Shown piece after piece: positions 35,073 to 43,444 of a DNA stretch of 64,000 bases. A program made the position numbers and the translations under genes. The DNA is taken from positions 27,743 to 91,742 of the forward strand of contig CACGWC010000005.1 in assembly GCA_902576785.1 (NCBI GenBank), in the 5' to 3' direction. The notes under the pieces are model-generated. The model was not told where the DNA came from. It did not search any database and saw nothing but the letters and a program-made list of their open reading frames with translations. This stretch comes from an uncultured Pelagibacteraceae bacterium (GTDB lineage: Bacteria; Pseudomonadota; Alphaproteobacteria; Pelagibacterales; Pelagibacteraceae). Each line of letters starts with the position of its first letter. The stretch's first letter is position 1.

Positions 35073-35660
35073 ATGATTAGAGTAGGTATGATAGGTGGGA
35101 TAGGTTCTGGCAAATCATTTATTGCTAAACTATTCAAATATCCAGTCTTTAACGCTGACCAAGAGGTAAACAATGTTTATAGAGAAAATAAGAACTGTTT
35201 CAACCAACTCAAAAGAAGATTACCAAAATTTATTAAATCATTCCCAATTAAAAAGTCTGAACTAATTGAAGCTATTTCCTCAGATCGTAAAAATATTAAA
35301 ATAATATCTTCGATTGTTCATCCTATAGTTAGAAAAAAAATGGGTAAATTTTTGAGTCAAAATAGAAATTCTCAAATTGTTGTATTAGATATTCCTCTTT
35401 TAATTGAAAACAAACTTAATAAAAAAGGAGATATTTTAGTATTTGTAAGATCAAAAAAATCAAAAATTTTAAAAAGATTAAAAAAAAGAAAAAATTATAA
35501 TTTGAAAATTATAGAGGTATTAAAACAAAACCAATCTAAGTTGTTGAAAAAAAGGAAATTGGCAAAATATATAATCGATAATAATTATTCAGCCGATATA
35601 ATGAAGAAAAAAATAAAAATATTAAAAGAAAAAATCTTTTATGAAAGAAGTAATTCTTGA
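35073..35660 (+). CDS. coaE: Dephospho-CoA kinase CoaE
   Basis: CoaE phosphorylates dephospho-CoA in the last step of coenzyme A synthesis. The 195-residue protein begins with the P-loop GMIGGIGSGKSFIAKLF and has VFNADQEVNNVYRENK and VVLDIPLLIENKL. Its C-terminus is very lysine-rich. The gene overlaps dnaQ by 20 bp in a different frame, consistent with coupled translation. Confidence 0.95.
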   Translation: MIRVGMIGGIGSGKSFIAKLFKYPVFNADQEVNNVYRENKNCFNQLKRRLPKFIKSFPIKKSELIEAISSDRKNIKIISSIVHPIVRKKMGKFLSQNRNSQIVVLDIPLLIENKLNKKGDILVFVRSKKSKILKRLKKRKNYNLKIIEVLKQNQSKLLKKRKLAKYIIDNNYSADIMKKKIKILKEKIFYERSNS

Positions 35661-36306
35661 TACCGAAACCACTGGTCTATCAGTCAAAGATGGCCACAGA
35701 GTTGTTGAAATTGGTTGTATAGAGTTAGATAACTTAATTCCTACAAAAAAAATATTCCATTGTTATTTAAATCCTGAGAGAAAAGTTTCTGAGTCTGCCT
35801 TGAAAGTTCATGGATATACTGATGAATTTTTGTCTGATAAAAAAAAATTTATAGATATAGCTGATGAATTTTTAGAATTTATTCATAATAAAAAAATTAT
35901 AATTCATAATGCAGAATTTGATATTGGTCATCTTAATAACGAGCTTTCTTTAATTAACAGAAACACAATATCAAAAGATAACGTTGTAGACACACTTGAG
36001 ATTGCTAGAAATAAGTTCCCTGGTTCAGGCATTAGTTTGGATGCACTTTGTAAAAGATTTAGAGTGGATAATACAAGAAGAGAAAAGCATAATGCTATAT
36101 TAGATTGTGAACTTCTAGCAAAAGTATATATAAATCTCCTAGAGCAAAAAGAACCGATTTTTCAATTTAATAATGAAATAGAAAAGCAAGATGTTAATTT
36201 AAATAAAATCAAAGGATATTCCAAAAAAATTATAAATATTTCAAAAGAGGAATTAGAAAAACATGCAAAGTTTTTAAAGTCTGAGCTAAAAAAAAATTAT
36301 TATTAA
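35641..36306 (+). CDS. dnaQ: DNA polymerase III epsilon subunit (proofreading exonuclease)
   Basis: DnaQ proofreads for the replicative polymerase. The 221-residue protein has the Exo I motif VILDTETTGL, Exo II HNAEFDIGHLNNEL, and Exo III HNAILDCELLAKVY; the intermediate histidine makes it a DEDDh exonuclease. The short C-terminus would carry the polymerase alpha contact. It overlaps coaE by 20 bp and, convergently, secB by 4 bp. Confidence 0.97.
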   Translation: MKEVILDTETTGLSVKDGHRVVEIGCIELDNLIPTKKIFHCYLNPERKVSESALKVHGYTDEFLSDKKKFIDIADEFLEFIHNKKIIIHNAEFDIGHLNNELSLINRNTISKDNVVDTLEIARNKFPGSGISLDALCKRFRVDNTRREKHNAILDCELLAKVYINLLEQKEPIFQFNNEIEKQDVNLNKIKGYSKKIINISKEELEKHAKFLKSELKKNYY

Positions 36307-36734
36307 TTTAACCTTTGTTGATACAACTGCTCAAAATTAATTTTTTTTTCTAATTTGAGATCTGGAAAACCTGAATCTCTTATTATTCCTAAAAAAATTC
36401 TTTCTAGCTCAGGATAAATCTCATTCTGTACATCACACAAAATAACTTTTTCTAGTTCTTCTTTTTTTAAAGACTTATCATTTATCTTAATTACAGATGA
36501 AAATAAAATTTCAAAAAAAGATTTTTTTTTATTTTCACTTGGATCTTTATAAGTAAGCTTTGTAATTATTTCTATCATTTCATTTTTAAGTGGATTAGTT
36601 GTGATATTTATTCCCAAAGAATATTTAGTTATATATTCTCTGCTAACTATGAAAGTATCAGGGTTAGGTATTTCAACGGAAAGGTCTTTTACATATTTTA
36701 AAACAATTTCATATTTTTTTGTTGTCATCATCAC
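36303..36734 (-). CDS. secB: Protein-export chaperone SecB
   Basis: SecB keeps outer-membrane and periplasmic precursors unfolded and delivers them to SecA. The 143-residue protein starts KYEIVLKYVKDLSVEIPNPD, the family hallmark, and ends within LEKKINFEQLYQQRL. Three methionines begin the ORF; the true start may be the third. It overlaps the upstream FxsA-like gene by 26 bp, an unusually long overlap. Confidence 0.9.
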   Translation of the reverse strand: MMMTTKKYEIVLKYVKDLSVEIPNPDTFIVSREYITKYSLGINITTNPLKNEMIEIITKLTYKDPSENKKKSFFEILFSSVIKINDKSLKKEELEKVILCDVQNEIYPELERIFLGIIRDSGFPDLKLEKKINFEQLYQQRLN

Positions 36735-37131
36735 TTAAATCCTCATAGTCACCATCAATATAATTTTTATTTTCATTATATCTTTTCCTCTTTTTTACAA
36801 ATCTGTTTAATATTAAATTTCGAGTAAATGGAATAATAAGTAATATTCCAATAAAATCTGTTGCAAATCCTGGTAAGATTAATAGCACCGCTGCAAAAGC
36901 AAGAGTTGCACCTGATATTATTTCATAAATAGGTAGTTCATTTTTAAATAGCTGACCCATTCCTGATCTCAGAGTGTTAAATCCCTCATATCTAGCATAA
37001 GCAACTCCTGCCACTGCAGTAATTAATATTAGTAAAACGGTGTTAAATGCTCCTATTTGAGAACCAATTTTGATGAATAAGTAAATTTCAATAAGAGGAA
37101 TGCCGATAATCAAAAATAATACTGTGTTCAT
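36709..37131 (-). CDS. fxsA: FxsA-family membrane protein
   Basis: FxsA is a small inner-membrane protein known for relieving phage T7 exclusion in E. coli; its native role is unclear. The 140-residue sequence has the family's LFLIIGIPLIEIYLFIKIGS followed by GAFNTVLLILITAVAGVAYAR and a further hydrophobic segment around PGFATDFIGILLIIPFTR, then a charged tail. It is divergent from the Tim44-like gene and precedes secB, the usual alphaproteobacterial order. Confidence 0.9.
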   Translation of the reverse strand: MNTVLFLIIGIPLIEIYLFIKIGSQIGAFNTVLLILITAVAGVAYARYEGFNTLRSGMGQLFKNELPIYEIISGATLAFAAVLLILPGFATDFIGILLIIPFTRNLILNRFVKKRKRYNENKNYIDGDYEDLSDDDNKKI

Positions 37132-37188
37132 TTGTCTATAATTTAATTAGCAGGTTGAAATTATCAACATAGTAAATATTATACTCAT

Positions 37189-37776
37189 ATGAGTTATAGC
37201 TTTGAATACATCGATATTATATTACTTGCAATGATTGCAGGCTTTATTTTTCTAAGATTAAGAGGAATTTTAGGTAAAAAAACTGGATTTGAGGAAGATA
37301 TAGACTCAAGTTTTGCTCATGAAGCCCCACCATCTAAACCTACTGTAGATTTAAACGCAAACACCTTCGATGAAAACGCTAAAAAAGAGTTTGTTAAAGG
37401 TGCTAAGATCGCTTACGAAACAATAATCACTAATTTTGCCAGTGGAAAGTTAAGAGACATAAAATCATTACTTGATAAAAATGTTTATTTACAATTTGAG
37501 CAAGCAATTAAAGATAGAGATGAAAAAAAGTTTTCCTCAGAAACAACATTTATTGGAATTAACTCAGCTGAAGTTAAAGAACATCAACAAAATAAAAATA
37601 TGTTAGAAGTTACAGTAGAATTCGTAAGTGAAATTATTTCATGTGTTAAAGATAAAGATAACAAAGTTGTTTCAGGCGATCCTGAAAAAATTAAAAAAGT
37701 TTTAGATACTTGGAAGTTTTCTAAAGATAGTCGATCTTCAAATCCTAATTGGCTTCTAATTGATACTCAAGCTTGA
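37189..37776 (+). CDS. Tim44/TimA-like membrane-anchored protein
   Basis: The 195-residue protein has one N-terminal membrane anchor (IDIILLAMIAGFIFLRLRG) followed by a proline-containing linker and a Tim44-like domain: GAKIAYETIITNFASGKLRD, LLDKNVYLQFEQAIKDR, and a closing WKFSKDSRSSNPNWLLI that is highly typical. In mitochondria Tim44 tethers the import motor; the bacterial role (TimA) is uncertain. In relatives mltA often follows, which is not seen here. Its TGA stop overlaps the TTG start of the Smr gene. Confidence 0.9.
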   Translation: MSYSFEYIDIILLAMIAGFIFLRLRGILGKKTGFEEDIDSSFAHEAPPSKPTVDLNANTFDENAKKEFVKGAKIAYETIITNFASGKLRDIKSLLDKNVYLQFEQAIKDRDEKKFSSETTFIGINSAEVKEHQQNKNMLEVTVEFVSEIISCVKDKDNKVVSGDPEKIKKVLDTWKFSKDSRSSNPNWLLIDTQA

Positions 37777-38186
37777 CAAATAAGCTATCAGACAAAGATA
37801 AAAAAGACTGGCAAGATTTTTTAGATAGTTCTGAAAAACTCCAAAGCAAAGATGTAGATCAATTAAAAAATCAAATAATTTCAGAAAGATCAATTGATCT
37901 TCACGGATATACCCTAGAAGAAGCTAACAAACAAATTTCTGAATTTATTGAGACGTGCTACATAAATAAAGTAAAGAAAGTAAATGTTATTACTGGCAAG
38001 GGTATGAGGTCAAAAAATTTGGAAGATCCTTATCAATCTAAAGATTTAAGTATATTAAAATATTCAGTACCTGAATATATCAAAAATAATTCCGAATTAA
38101 TGAATAAAATAATAAAAATTGACTTTGAGTCAGTTAATAGCCCTTCAAAAGGAAATTTTGATATATTTTTGAAAACTATAAAATAA
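37773..38186 (+). CDS. Smr (MutS2 C-terminal-like) domain protein
   Basis: This 137-residue protein has the Smr nuclease-like domain: [20 protein letters not shown], then [13 protein letters not shown] with the GKG motif. Smr domains nick nucleic acids or collided ribosome mRNA in other systems; the function here is unproven. The start is a TTG (37773) overlapping the preceding TGA as TTGA, with N-terminus [14 protein letters not shown] typical of the alphaproteobacterial family. The end overlaps hslU by 11 bp. Confidence 0.9.
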   Translation: MTNKLSDKDKKDWQDFLDSSEKLQSKDVDQLKNQIISERSIDLHGYTLEEANKQISEFIETCYINKVKKVNVITGKGMRSKNLEDPYQSKDLSILKYSVPEYIKNNSELMNKIIKIDFESVNSPSKGNFDIFLKTIK

Positions 38187-39543
38187 ACTTAGAAAGATCA
38201 GTATCTTTTACCAATTCGCCAATATTATCTTTTATATATTTACCGTCTACAGTAATTTTTTCTCCAGCCCTATCTGTTGCTGTAAAACTAATTTCATCTA
38301 AAACTCTTTCTATAATCGTATGCAACCTTCTTGCACCTATGTTTTCAACAGAGGAATTGACCTCACTAGCTATATTAGCAATAGTATTAATTCCATCTTC
38401 TGTAAATTCTAAATCCACATTTTCTGTTTTCAAAAGTGCTTTGTATTGTTTTATTAAGCTATTATCTGGTTCTTTTAATATTCTAATAAAATCTTCACTA
38501 TTTAGTGCGTCTAGCTCAACTCTTATTGGTAGTCTACCTTGCAACTCAGGTAAAAGATCCGAAGGTTTTGCTAATTGAAAAGCTCCTGAAGCAATAAATA
38601 AAATATGATCGGTTTTAATTGTTCCATATTTTGTACTTACTGTTGTTCCTTCTATTAATGGTAATAAATCTCTTTGAACACCCTCTCTTGAAACATCTCC
38701 ACCAACTCTATCTGTTCTTGCAGAAATTTTATCAATTTCATCTAAAAATACGATACCATTATTTTCTGTTGAATTTTTTGCTGATTTTATAATTTTGTCT
38801 TGTTCGATAAGTTTATCTGACTCTTCATTTACTAAAATTTCGTGAGATTCTTTGACTGACATTTTTTTTTTCTTAGGCTTTTGACCCATGGATTTCCCAA
38901 GCATGTCAGAAATATTTATCATTCCGACATTTGCCCCTGGCATTCCAGGTATCTCAAATGATGGCATCTGATTAGATTCATTAACAGCTATTTCAATTTC
39001 ATTATCATCTAAATCTCCATCTCTTAGTCTTTTTCTAAAACTTTCTCTTGTTGCAACACTTGCTTTATTACCTACCAGTGCATCTAAAACTCTGTCTTCG
39101 GCTAATTTTTGTGCTTGAGCATGTACTTCTTTTCTTTTTTTTACTTTCTCCATAGCAATTGCAATTTCTAATAGGTCTCTTACAATTTGCTCTACGTCAC
39201 GTCCAACATATCCTACTTCAGTGAACCTCGTTGCCTCAACTTTTACAAACGGCGCTTCTGCTAATTTTGAAAGTCTTCTAGAAATCTCAGTTTTTCCAAC
39301 ACCTGTTGGTCCAATCATTAAAATATTTTTTGGTAGAACTTCGTCTTTCATATCATCTTCTAAGGCCTGACGTCTCCATCTATTTCTAAGAGCGATGGCA
39401 ACAGCTCTTTTAGCTTTATTTTGCCCAACAACAAATCTGTCTAATTCTGAAACAATTTCTCTTGGTGATAATGAATTTGCAATTGTAGTCTTCTCTTTTG
39501 CAACTTTGCCTTTTGGAAATGACGTAACATTTGATTTTTCCAT
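38176..39543 (-). CDS. hslU: HslUV protease ATPase subunit HslU
   Basis: HslU is the AAA+ unfoldase feeding HslV. The 455-residue protein has [20 protein letters not shown], Walker [16 protein letters not shown], the pore loop [16 protein letters not shown], the I domain between roughly residues 110 and 240, Walker [11 protein letters not shown] and the C-terminal sensor with [16 protein letters not shown]. The start shares one base with the hslV stop. The C-terminal KFIL tail is the usual HslV-docking end. Confidence 0.98.
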   Translation of the reverse strand: MEKSNVTSFPKGKVAKEKTTIANSLSPREIVSELDRFVVGQNKAKRAVAIALRNRWRRQALEDDMKDEVLPKNILMIGPTGVGKTEISRRLSKLAEAPFVKVEATRFTEVGYVGRDVEQIVRDLLEIAIAMEKVKKRKEVHAQAQKLAEDRVLDALVGNKASVATRESFRKRLRDGDLDDNEIEIAVNESNQMPSFEIPGMPGANVGMINISDMLGKSMGQKPKKKKMSVKESHEILVNEESDKLIEQDKIIKSAKNSTENNGIVFLDEIDKISARTDRVGGDVSREGVQRDLLPLIEGTTVSTKYGTIKTDHILFIASGAFQLAKPSDLLPELQGRLPIRVELDALNSEDFIRILKEPDNSLIKQYKALLKTENVDLEFTEDGINTIANIASEVNSSVENIGARRLHTIIERVLDEISFTATDRAGEKITVDGKYIKDNIGELVKDTDLSKFIL

Positions 39544-40058
39544 TATATTTTCTCCACACTCAAATTATCGTTAGTAAAGACACAAATATCTGACGCAACT
39601 TTAATAGATTTTTTAGCAATTTCTTCTGCTGACATATCAGTATCCATTAATACCTTTGCGGCTGCTAAAGCATAATTTCCACCTGAACCAATCCCAATAA
39701 CATCTCCCTCAGGTTCAAGAACATCACCTGTTCCAGAAATTATAAAACTTTTTTTTTTATCACCAATTGCCATTAAGGCCTCTAATCTTCTTAAATATTT
39801 ATCTGTACGCCAATCTTTTGCTAATTCTACAGCAGCTCTTGTTAGGTTTCCTGCATGCTTTTCAAGCTTTGACTCAAGTCTCTCAAACAAAGTAAGTGCA
39901 TCTGCTGTTGATCCTGCAAAACCTGCGATCACATTTCTTTTCTCAATTTTACGAACTTTGTTTGCAGTTTTCTTAATTACAGTATTACCCATGCTAACTT
40001 GACCGTCACTAGCCACAACTACGTCATTATTTTTTCTTACAAGAACAATTGTTGTCAT
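39543..40058 (-). CDS. hslV: HslUV protease catalytic subunit HslV
   Basis: HslV is a proteasome-like threonine protease. The start codon is fixed by the catalytic threonine: [16 protein letters not shown], where removal of Met1 exposes Thr2. [12 protein letters not shown] and the [14 protein letters not shown] segment are typical; 171 residues is normal. No ribosome-binding site precedes the ATG, and the sigma-32-like promoter just upstream would leave almost no leader. It precedes hslU. Confidence 0.97.
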   Translation of the reverse strand: MTTIVLVRKNNDVVVASDGQVSMGNTVIKKTANKVRKIEKRNVIAGFAGSTADALTLFERLESKLEKHAGNLTRAAVELAKDWRTDKYLRRLEALMAIGDKKKSFIISGTGDVLEPEGDVIGIGSGGNYALAAAKVLMDTDMSAEEIAKKSIKVASDICVFTNDNLSVEKI

Positions 40059-40062
40059 GTAC

Positions 40063-40093
40063 TATAGATGGATATGAATTTAAATAGTTCAAG
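40063..40093 (-). promoter_or_regulatory. Candidate sigma-32 (RpoH) promoter of hslVU
   Basis: On the minus strand CTTGAA (40088-40093) is a perfect sigma-32 -35 box, and 17 bases after CTTG comes TCCATCTATA, which matches the E. coli -10 core CCATNTA and half of the alphaproteobacterial CYTATNTNNG. Spacing equals that before dnaK. hslVU is a classical heat-shock operon. The -10 ends only 5 bp from the ATG. Confidence 0.55.
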
Positions 40094-40148
40094 CCCAGGT
40101 TTAGTATTATTGATATAATCAAAAATACCTATATACCTAATTTAAATT

Positions 40149-40739
40149 ATGAAAAGAAAAGCAAAAATAGCTAGAAAAACAAAAGAAACCAATATCAGTG
40201 TTGACCTTAATATTGATGGCAAAGGTAAGTACAAAGTTGACACAGGAATAGGATTCTTGGATCACATGCTCGAGCAGTTATCTAAACACTCATCCATGGA
40301 TTTAACTGTCAAAGCTAAAGGTGACACACACATTGACCTTCACCACACAACTGAAGACACTGGAATTGCTATTGGAGAATGCTTAAAGAAAGCATCAAAA
40401 AAATTTATAGGTATTAAAAGATATGCTCATATTTTGTTACCAATGGATGAAACATTAACAAGAGTTGCAATAGATGTTTCAAATAGACCTTATTTGATTT
40501 GGAATGTGAAATTAAAAGTTGAAAAACTTGGAGAGATGGACACAGAATTATTCAAAGAATGGTTCCAAGCATTCTCGCAAGCTGCAGGAATTACATTGCA
40601 CGTTGAAAATATTTATGGTGACAATAGTCACCACATCATAGAGTCTTGCTATAAAGGTCTGGCAAGGACTTTAAGAGCTGCATTGGAATTAGATCCAAGG
40701 AATAAAAGTACAATTCCTTCTACTAAAGGCTCTTTATAA
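40149..40739 (+). CDS. hisB: Imidazoleglycerol-phosphate dehydratase HisB
   Basis: HisB dehydrates imidazoleglycerol phosphate in histidine synthesis. This is the monofunctional 196-residue form without the phosphatase domain. It has [34 protein letters not shown] and [19 protein letters not shown] with the manganese-binding histidines. It begins the rightward hisB-hisH-hisA-hisF-hisE unit, 90 bp divergent from hslV. Confidence 0.97.
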   Translation: MKRKAKIARKTKETNISVDLNIDGKGKYKVDTGIGFLDHMLEQLSKHSSMDLTVKAKGDTHIDLHHTTEDTGIAIGECLKKASKKFIGIKRYAHILLPMDETLTRVAIDVSNRPYLIWNVKLKVEKLGEMDTELFKEWFQAFSQAAGITLHVENIYGDNSHHIIESCYKGLARTLRAALELDPRNKSTIPSTKGSL

Positions 40740-40744
40740 GATTA

Positions 40745-41371
40745 ATGGACGTCACTATTGTTGACTATAAGTCGGGTAATATTAGCTCTGTAATTAACTC
40801 CTTTGATGAAGTTGCTAAAGGTAAAGCAAATATCGAAGTAACCTCAGATTTAAATAAAATTAAATCTAGTGATAAGGTAGTTTTGCCAGGGCAGGGTTCA
40901 TTTAAGAGCTGCATTGACGGTTTAAATAGCATAAATGGTTTGATTGATACCTTAAGTGAATTCGCTTTAAATAATAAAAAACCTCTTTTAGGAATTTGTG
41001 TTGGTCTTCAAATGTTTGCAGATGTTGGATACGAGGAGGTTGAGACTAAAGGGCTAGGTTGGATTTCTGGTAAAGTATCTAAAATTGATAATCAAAATGG
41101 AAAATATAAATTACCCCATATTGGCTGGAACCAAATAAATATTGTTAAAGATAGTAAAATTTTTAAAGATATTGAGAGCAATTCTCATATGTATTTTGTT
41201 CACAGTTATGAATTTATTCCAAATGATAATTCGGTCACAGCTGCAACAACAGATTATGCATCAAATATAGTTTGTGCAGTAGAAAAAGAAAATATATTTG
41301 GAACTCAATTTCACCCAGAAAAAAGTGATAAGTTAGGACTTAAAATAATTAATAATTTTATAAATTTGTAA
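40745..41371 (+). CDS. hisH: Imidazole glycerol phosphate synthase glutaminase HisH
   Basis: HisH releases ammonia from glutamine and channels it to HisF. The 208-residue class I amidotransferase shows VTIVDYKSGNISSVINSF at the start, the nucleophile in LLGICVGLQMFA (cysteine) and the catalytic pair in GTQFHPEKSD. It lies 5 bp after hisB and 1 bp before the small lipoprotein gene. Confidence 0.97.
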   Translation: MDVTIVDYKSGNISSVINSFDEVAKGKANIEVTSDLNKIKSSDKVVLPGQGSFKSCIDGLNSINGLIDTLSEFALNNKKPLLGICVGLQMFADVGYEEVETKGLGWISGKVSKIDNQNGKYKLPHIGWNQINIVKDSKIFKDIESNSHMYFVHSYEFIPNDNSVTAATTDYASNIVCAVEKENIFGTQFHPEKSDKLGLKIINNFINL

Positions 41372-41372
41372 A

Positions 41373-41504
41373 ATGAAAAATTACTTATTAATAATATTCT
41401 TTCTGTTATTTGCATGCCAGAACCCAAATAATTTTAAAAAAAATAAGAAAGATAATTTAGACAATATGAATATGTCTAGTGAATCTAAGGTAAAATTAAA
41501 ATGA
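41373..41504 (+). CDS. Predicted 43-aa small lipoprotein within the his operon
   Basis: This ORF is below the track's cutoff. ATG 41373 opens one base after the hisH stop and the frame closes with TGA at 41502-41504, overlapping hisA as ATGA. The product has a hydrophobic N-terminus LLIIFFLLFAC that forms a bacterial lipobox with cysteine at residue 15, followed by a hydrophilic Asn/Lys/Ser tail. I do not recognise it. The tight fit between two his genes argues that it is translated; a role in histidine synthesis is not implied. Confidence 0.6.
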   Translation: MKNYLLIIFFLLFACQNPNNFKKNKKDNLDNMNMSSESKVKLK

Positions 41505-42220
41505 AAATTTTTCCTGCAATAGATATCAAAGATAAAAAGTGTGTTAGATTAATCAAAGGAGATTTTGAAAATAAAACCGAATATGAAATTTCTCCAGTTG
41601 AGCAAGCTGGAAAATATAAAGACAATGGATTTAAAAATTTACATATAGTCGATTTGGATGGTGCATTAACTGGGGAGCCGATTAATATTGATATTATTGA
41701 AGATATTATTGGTAAATTTGACCTTAAGATTGAAATAGGAGGAGGTGTCAGAAATTTTGAAACCATTCAAAAATACATTGATGCTGGTGTTGAAAAAGTA
41801 ATCTTAGGAAGTGCTGCCATTAAAAATAGAAGATTTTTAGAAGAAGCTTGTAATAAATTTCCAAACCAAATTGCATTAGGATTGGATGCAAAGGATGGGC
41901 ATCTTGCAATTTCTGGCTGGACAGAAGAGTCGGATAAACTAACAACAGAATATTTAAAAAAAGTAAATAATTATGCAGTAAGTAGAATTATTTATACAGA
42001 TATTAATAGAGATGGAACAAAGCAAAGCCCAAATTTTGAAGAAACACAAAAAGTCGCAAATATTTCAAATTGTCCAGTAGTTATATCAGGCGGAGTCTCA
42101 TCGATTAATGATATTAAAAAAGCTAAAAATTTAAATAATATCGAAGGTGTTATAGTTGGGAAAGCTATATACGATGGTGATATAAAGTTAGATGAACTCG
42201 CAAAAGAAATAGATGCTTAA
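41501..42220 (+). CDS. hisA: ProFAR isomerase HisA
   Basis: HisA isomerises ProFAR to PRFAR in histidine synthesis. The 239-residue barrel begins [20 protein letters not shown] with the catalytic aspartate, has [32 protein letters not shown], and a second-half [17 protein letters not shown]. The first residues overlap the small lipoprotein gene by 4 bp, and the end overlaps hisF by 8 bp. Confidence 0.97.
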   Translation: MKIFPAIDIKDKKCVRLIKGDFENKTEYEISPVEQAGKYKDNGFKNLHIVDLDGALTGEPINIDIIEDIIGKFDLKIEIGGGVRNFETIQKYIDAGVEKVILGSAAIKNRRFLEEACNKFPNQIALGLDAKDGHLAISGWTEESDKLTTEYLKKVNNYAVSRIIYTDINRDGTKQSPNFEETQKVANISNCPVVISGGVSSINDIKKAKNLNNIEGVIVGKAIYDGDIKLDELAKEIDA

Positions 42221-42965
42221 AAATAGAATTATTCCTTGTTTAGATGTTAAAAATGGTCGTGTTGTAAAAGGTATTAATTTTGTAGATCTAAAAGATGCAG
42301 GAGATCCTGTTGAGCAAGCAAAAATTTATAGTGAGGGTGGCGCAGATGAGATTTGTTTTTTAGATATTACTGCTTCTAATGAAAATAGAGATACTATTTA
42401 TGAGGTAGTAGAAAAAACTTCTAAGAAATGTTTTGTACCTTTAACAGTAGGCGGAGGTGTTAGAAGTATTGATGATATTAACAAATTACTAAATTGTGGA
42501 GCAGATAAAGTTTCAATAAATACAGCTGCTGTTCAAAATTCAAAAGTTGTTGAAGATAGTTCAAGAAAATTTGGATCACAGTGCATTGTTGTTGCAATTG
42601 ATGCAAAGAGAAAAGACGATGGATGGGAAATTTTCACTCATGGTGGAAGAAATCCAACCGGCATAAATGCCTTAAAATTTGCATCTAAAATGGAGAAATG
42701 TGGTGCTGGTGAGCTTTTAGTTACTTCAATGGATAAAGATGGAACACAATCTGGATATGATATTGAATTAATGCAAAAGATATCTTCTATGGTTAATATT
42801 CCAGTTATTGCCTCAGGTGGAGTTGGAACACTAGATCATTTAGTAGATGGAATAAGATCAGGTGCTAGTGCCGTTTTAGCTGCATCTATATTCCATTATG
42901 GTACTTATTCAATAAATGAAGCAAAGCAATATTTGGCTTCAAAAGATATACCTGTTAGGATTTAG
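42213..42965 (+). CDS. hisF: Imidazole glycerol phosphate synthase cyclase HisF
   Basis: HisF combines PRFAR and ammonia into imidazoleglycerol phosphate and AICAR. The 250-residue barrel has [19 protein letters not shown] with the catalytic aspartate, [22 protein letters not shown] and [16 protein letters not shown] with the second catalytic aspartate. The AICAR it makes can be used by PurH, encoded at 53342-54901. Confidence 0.98.
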   Translation: MLKNRIIPCLDVKNGRVVKGINFVDLKDAGDPVEQAKIYSEGGADEICFLDITASNENRDTIYEVVEKTSKKCFVPLTVGGGVRSIDDINKLLNCGADKVSINTAAVQNSKVVEDSSRKFGSQCIVVAIDAKRKDDGWEIFTHGGRNPTGINALKFASKMEKCGAGELLVTSMDKDGTQSGYDIELMQKISSMVNIPVIASGGVGTLDHLVDGIRSGASAVLAASIFHYGTYSINEAKQYLASKDIPVRI

Positions 42966-42966
42966 A

Positions 42967-43239
42967 ATGTTAAAGATATTAGAAGATCTAGTTAACCTTG
43001 CAAGAGAGCGAAAAAGTAACCCTGTTGAAGGTTCATATACTAATAAGCTTTTGAAAGATAAATCTTTAGCAAAAGAAAAGGTATTAGAAGAAATTAATGA
43101 ATTAATAGAAGCCGTAGAGCAAGACTCAAATAAAATTCATGAAGCTGCAGATGTTTTCTATCACCTAATCATGTATCTTGAAAAAAGTGGTATAAAAATT
43201 GAAGAAGTAATGGAAGAACTGAATAGTCGAAAGAAATAA
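42967..43239 (+). CDS. hisE: Phosphoribosyl-ATP pyrophosphatase HisE
   Basis: HisE hydrolyses phosphoribosyl-ATP to the AMP form early in histidine synthesis. The ORF track starts at 42916 inside hisF; the ATG at 42967, one base after the hisF stop, gives the normal MLKILEDLVNLARERKSN. The 90-residue protein has the helical MazG-like motif KEKVLEEINELIEAVEQDSN and HEAADVFYHLIMYLE. hisI is not fused and not in this window. Confidence 0.95.
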   Translation: MLKILEDLVNLARERKSNPVEGSYTNKLLKDKSLAKEKVLEEINELIEAVEQDSNKIHEAADVFYHLIMYLEKSGIKIEEVMEELNSRKK

Positions 43240-43241
43240 TA

Positions 43242-43385
43242 ATGATTCAAAGTTATATAAATTGGGAAAAAAGACAAATTCAGTGGTGGAAGAAAAAACT
43301 CAGACTTTCCGAGCATGGACTTGCTTGGATATCTTTTATCAAGGGAATTTTGGTTGGATTATTAATTTATCATTTCTTTTTTTAG
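43242..43385 (+). CDS. Predicted 47-aa small membrane protein
   Basis: This ORF is too short for the track. It begins 2 bp after the hisE stop and reads 47 residues: a basic, tryptophan-rich first part (WEKRQIQWWKKKLRLSEHG) and one hydrophobic segment near the C-terminus (GILVGLLIYHFFF). The pattern suggests an amphipathic peptide anchored by one C-terminal transmembrane helix. I do not recognise a family. It could share the his transcript. Confidence 0.5.
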   Translation: MIQSYINWEKRQIQWWKKKLRLSEHGLAWISFIKGILVGLLIYHFFF

Positions 43386-43404
43386 CAAAATAACAAATTT
43401 CATC

Positions 43405-43429
43405 AGAGCGCCGGGCTCATAAGCCCAAG
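43405..43429 (+). other. GC-rich hairpin resembling a tRNA-Met anticodon arm
   Basis: AGAGCGCCGGGCTCATAAGCCC resembles the D-stem end and anticodon arm of a methionine tRNA (loop CTCATAA), but no acceptor or T arm is present, so it is not a working tRNA. It also folds as GGGCT-cata-AGCCC with a downstream CTTTT, and lies between convergent transcripts, so a weak terminator is an equally good reading. Confidence 0.35.
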
Positions 43430-43444
43430 TTTAGCTTTTCTCAC

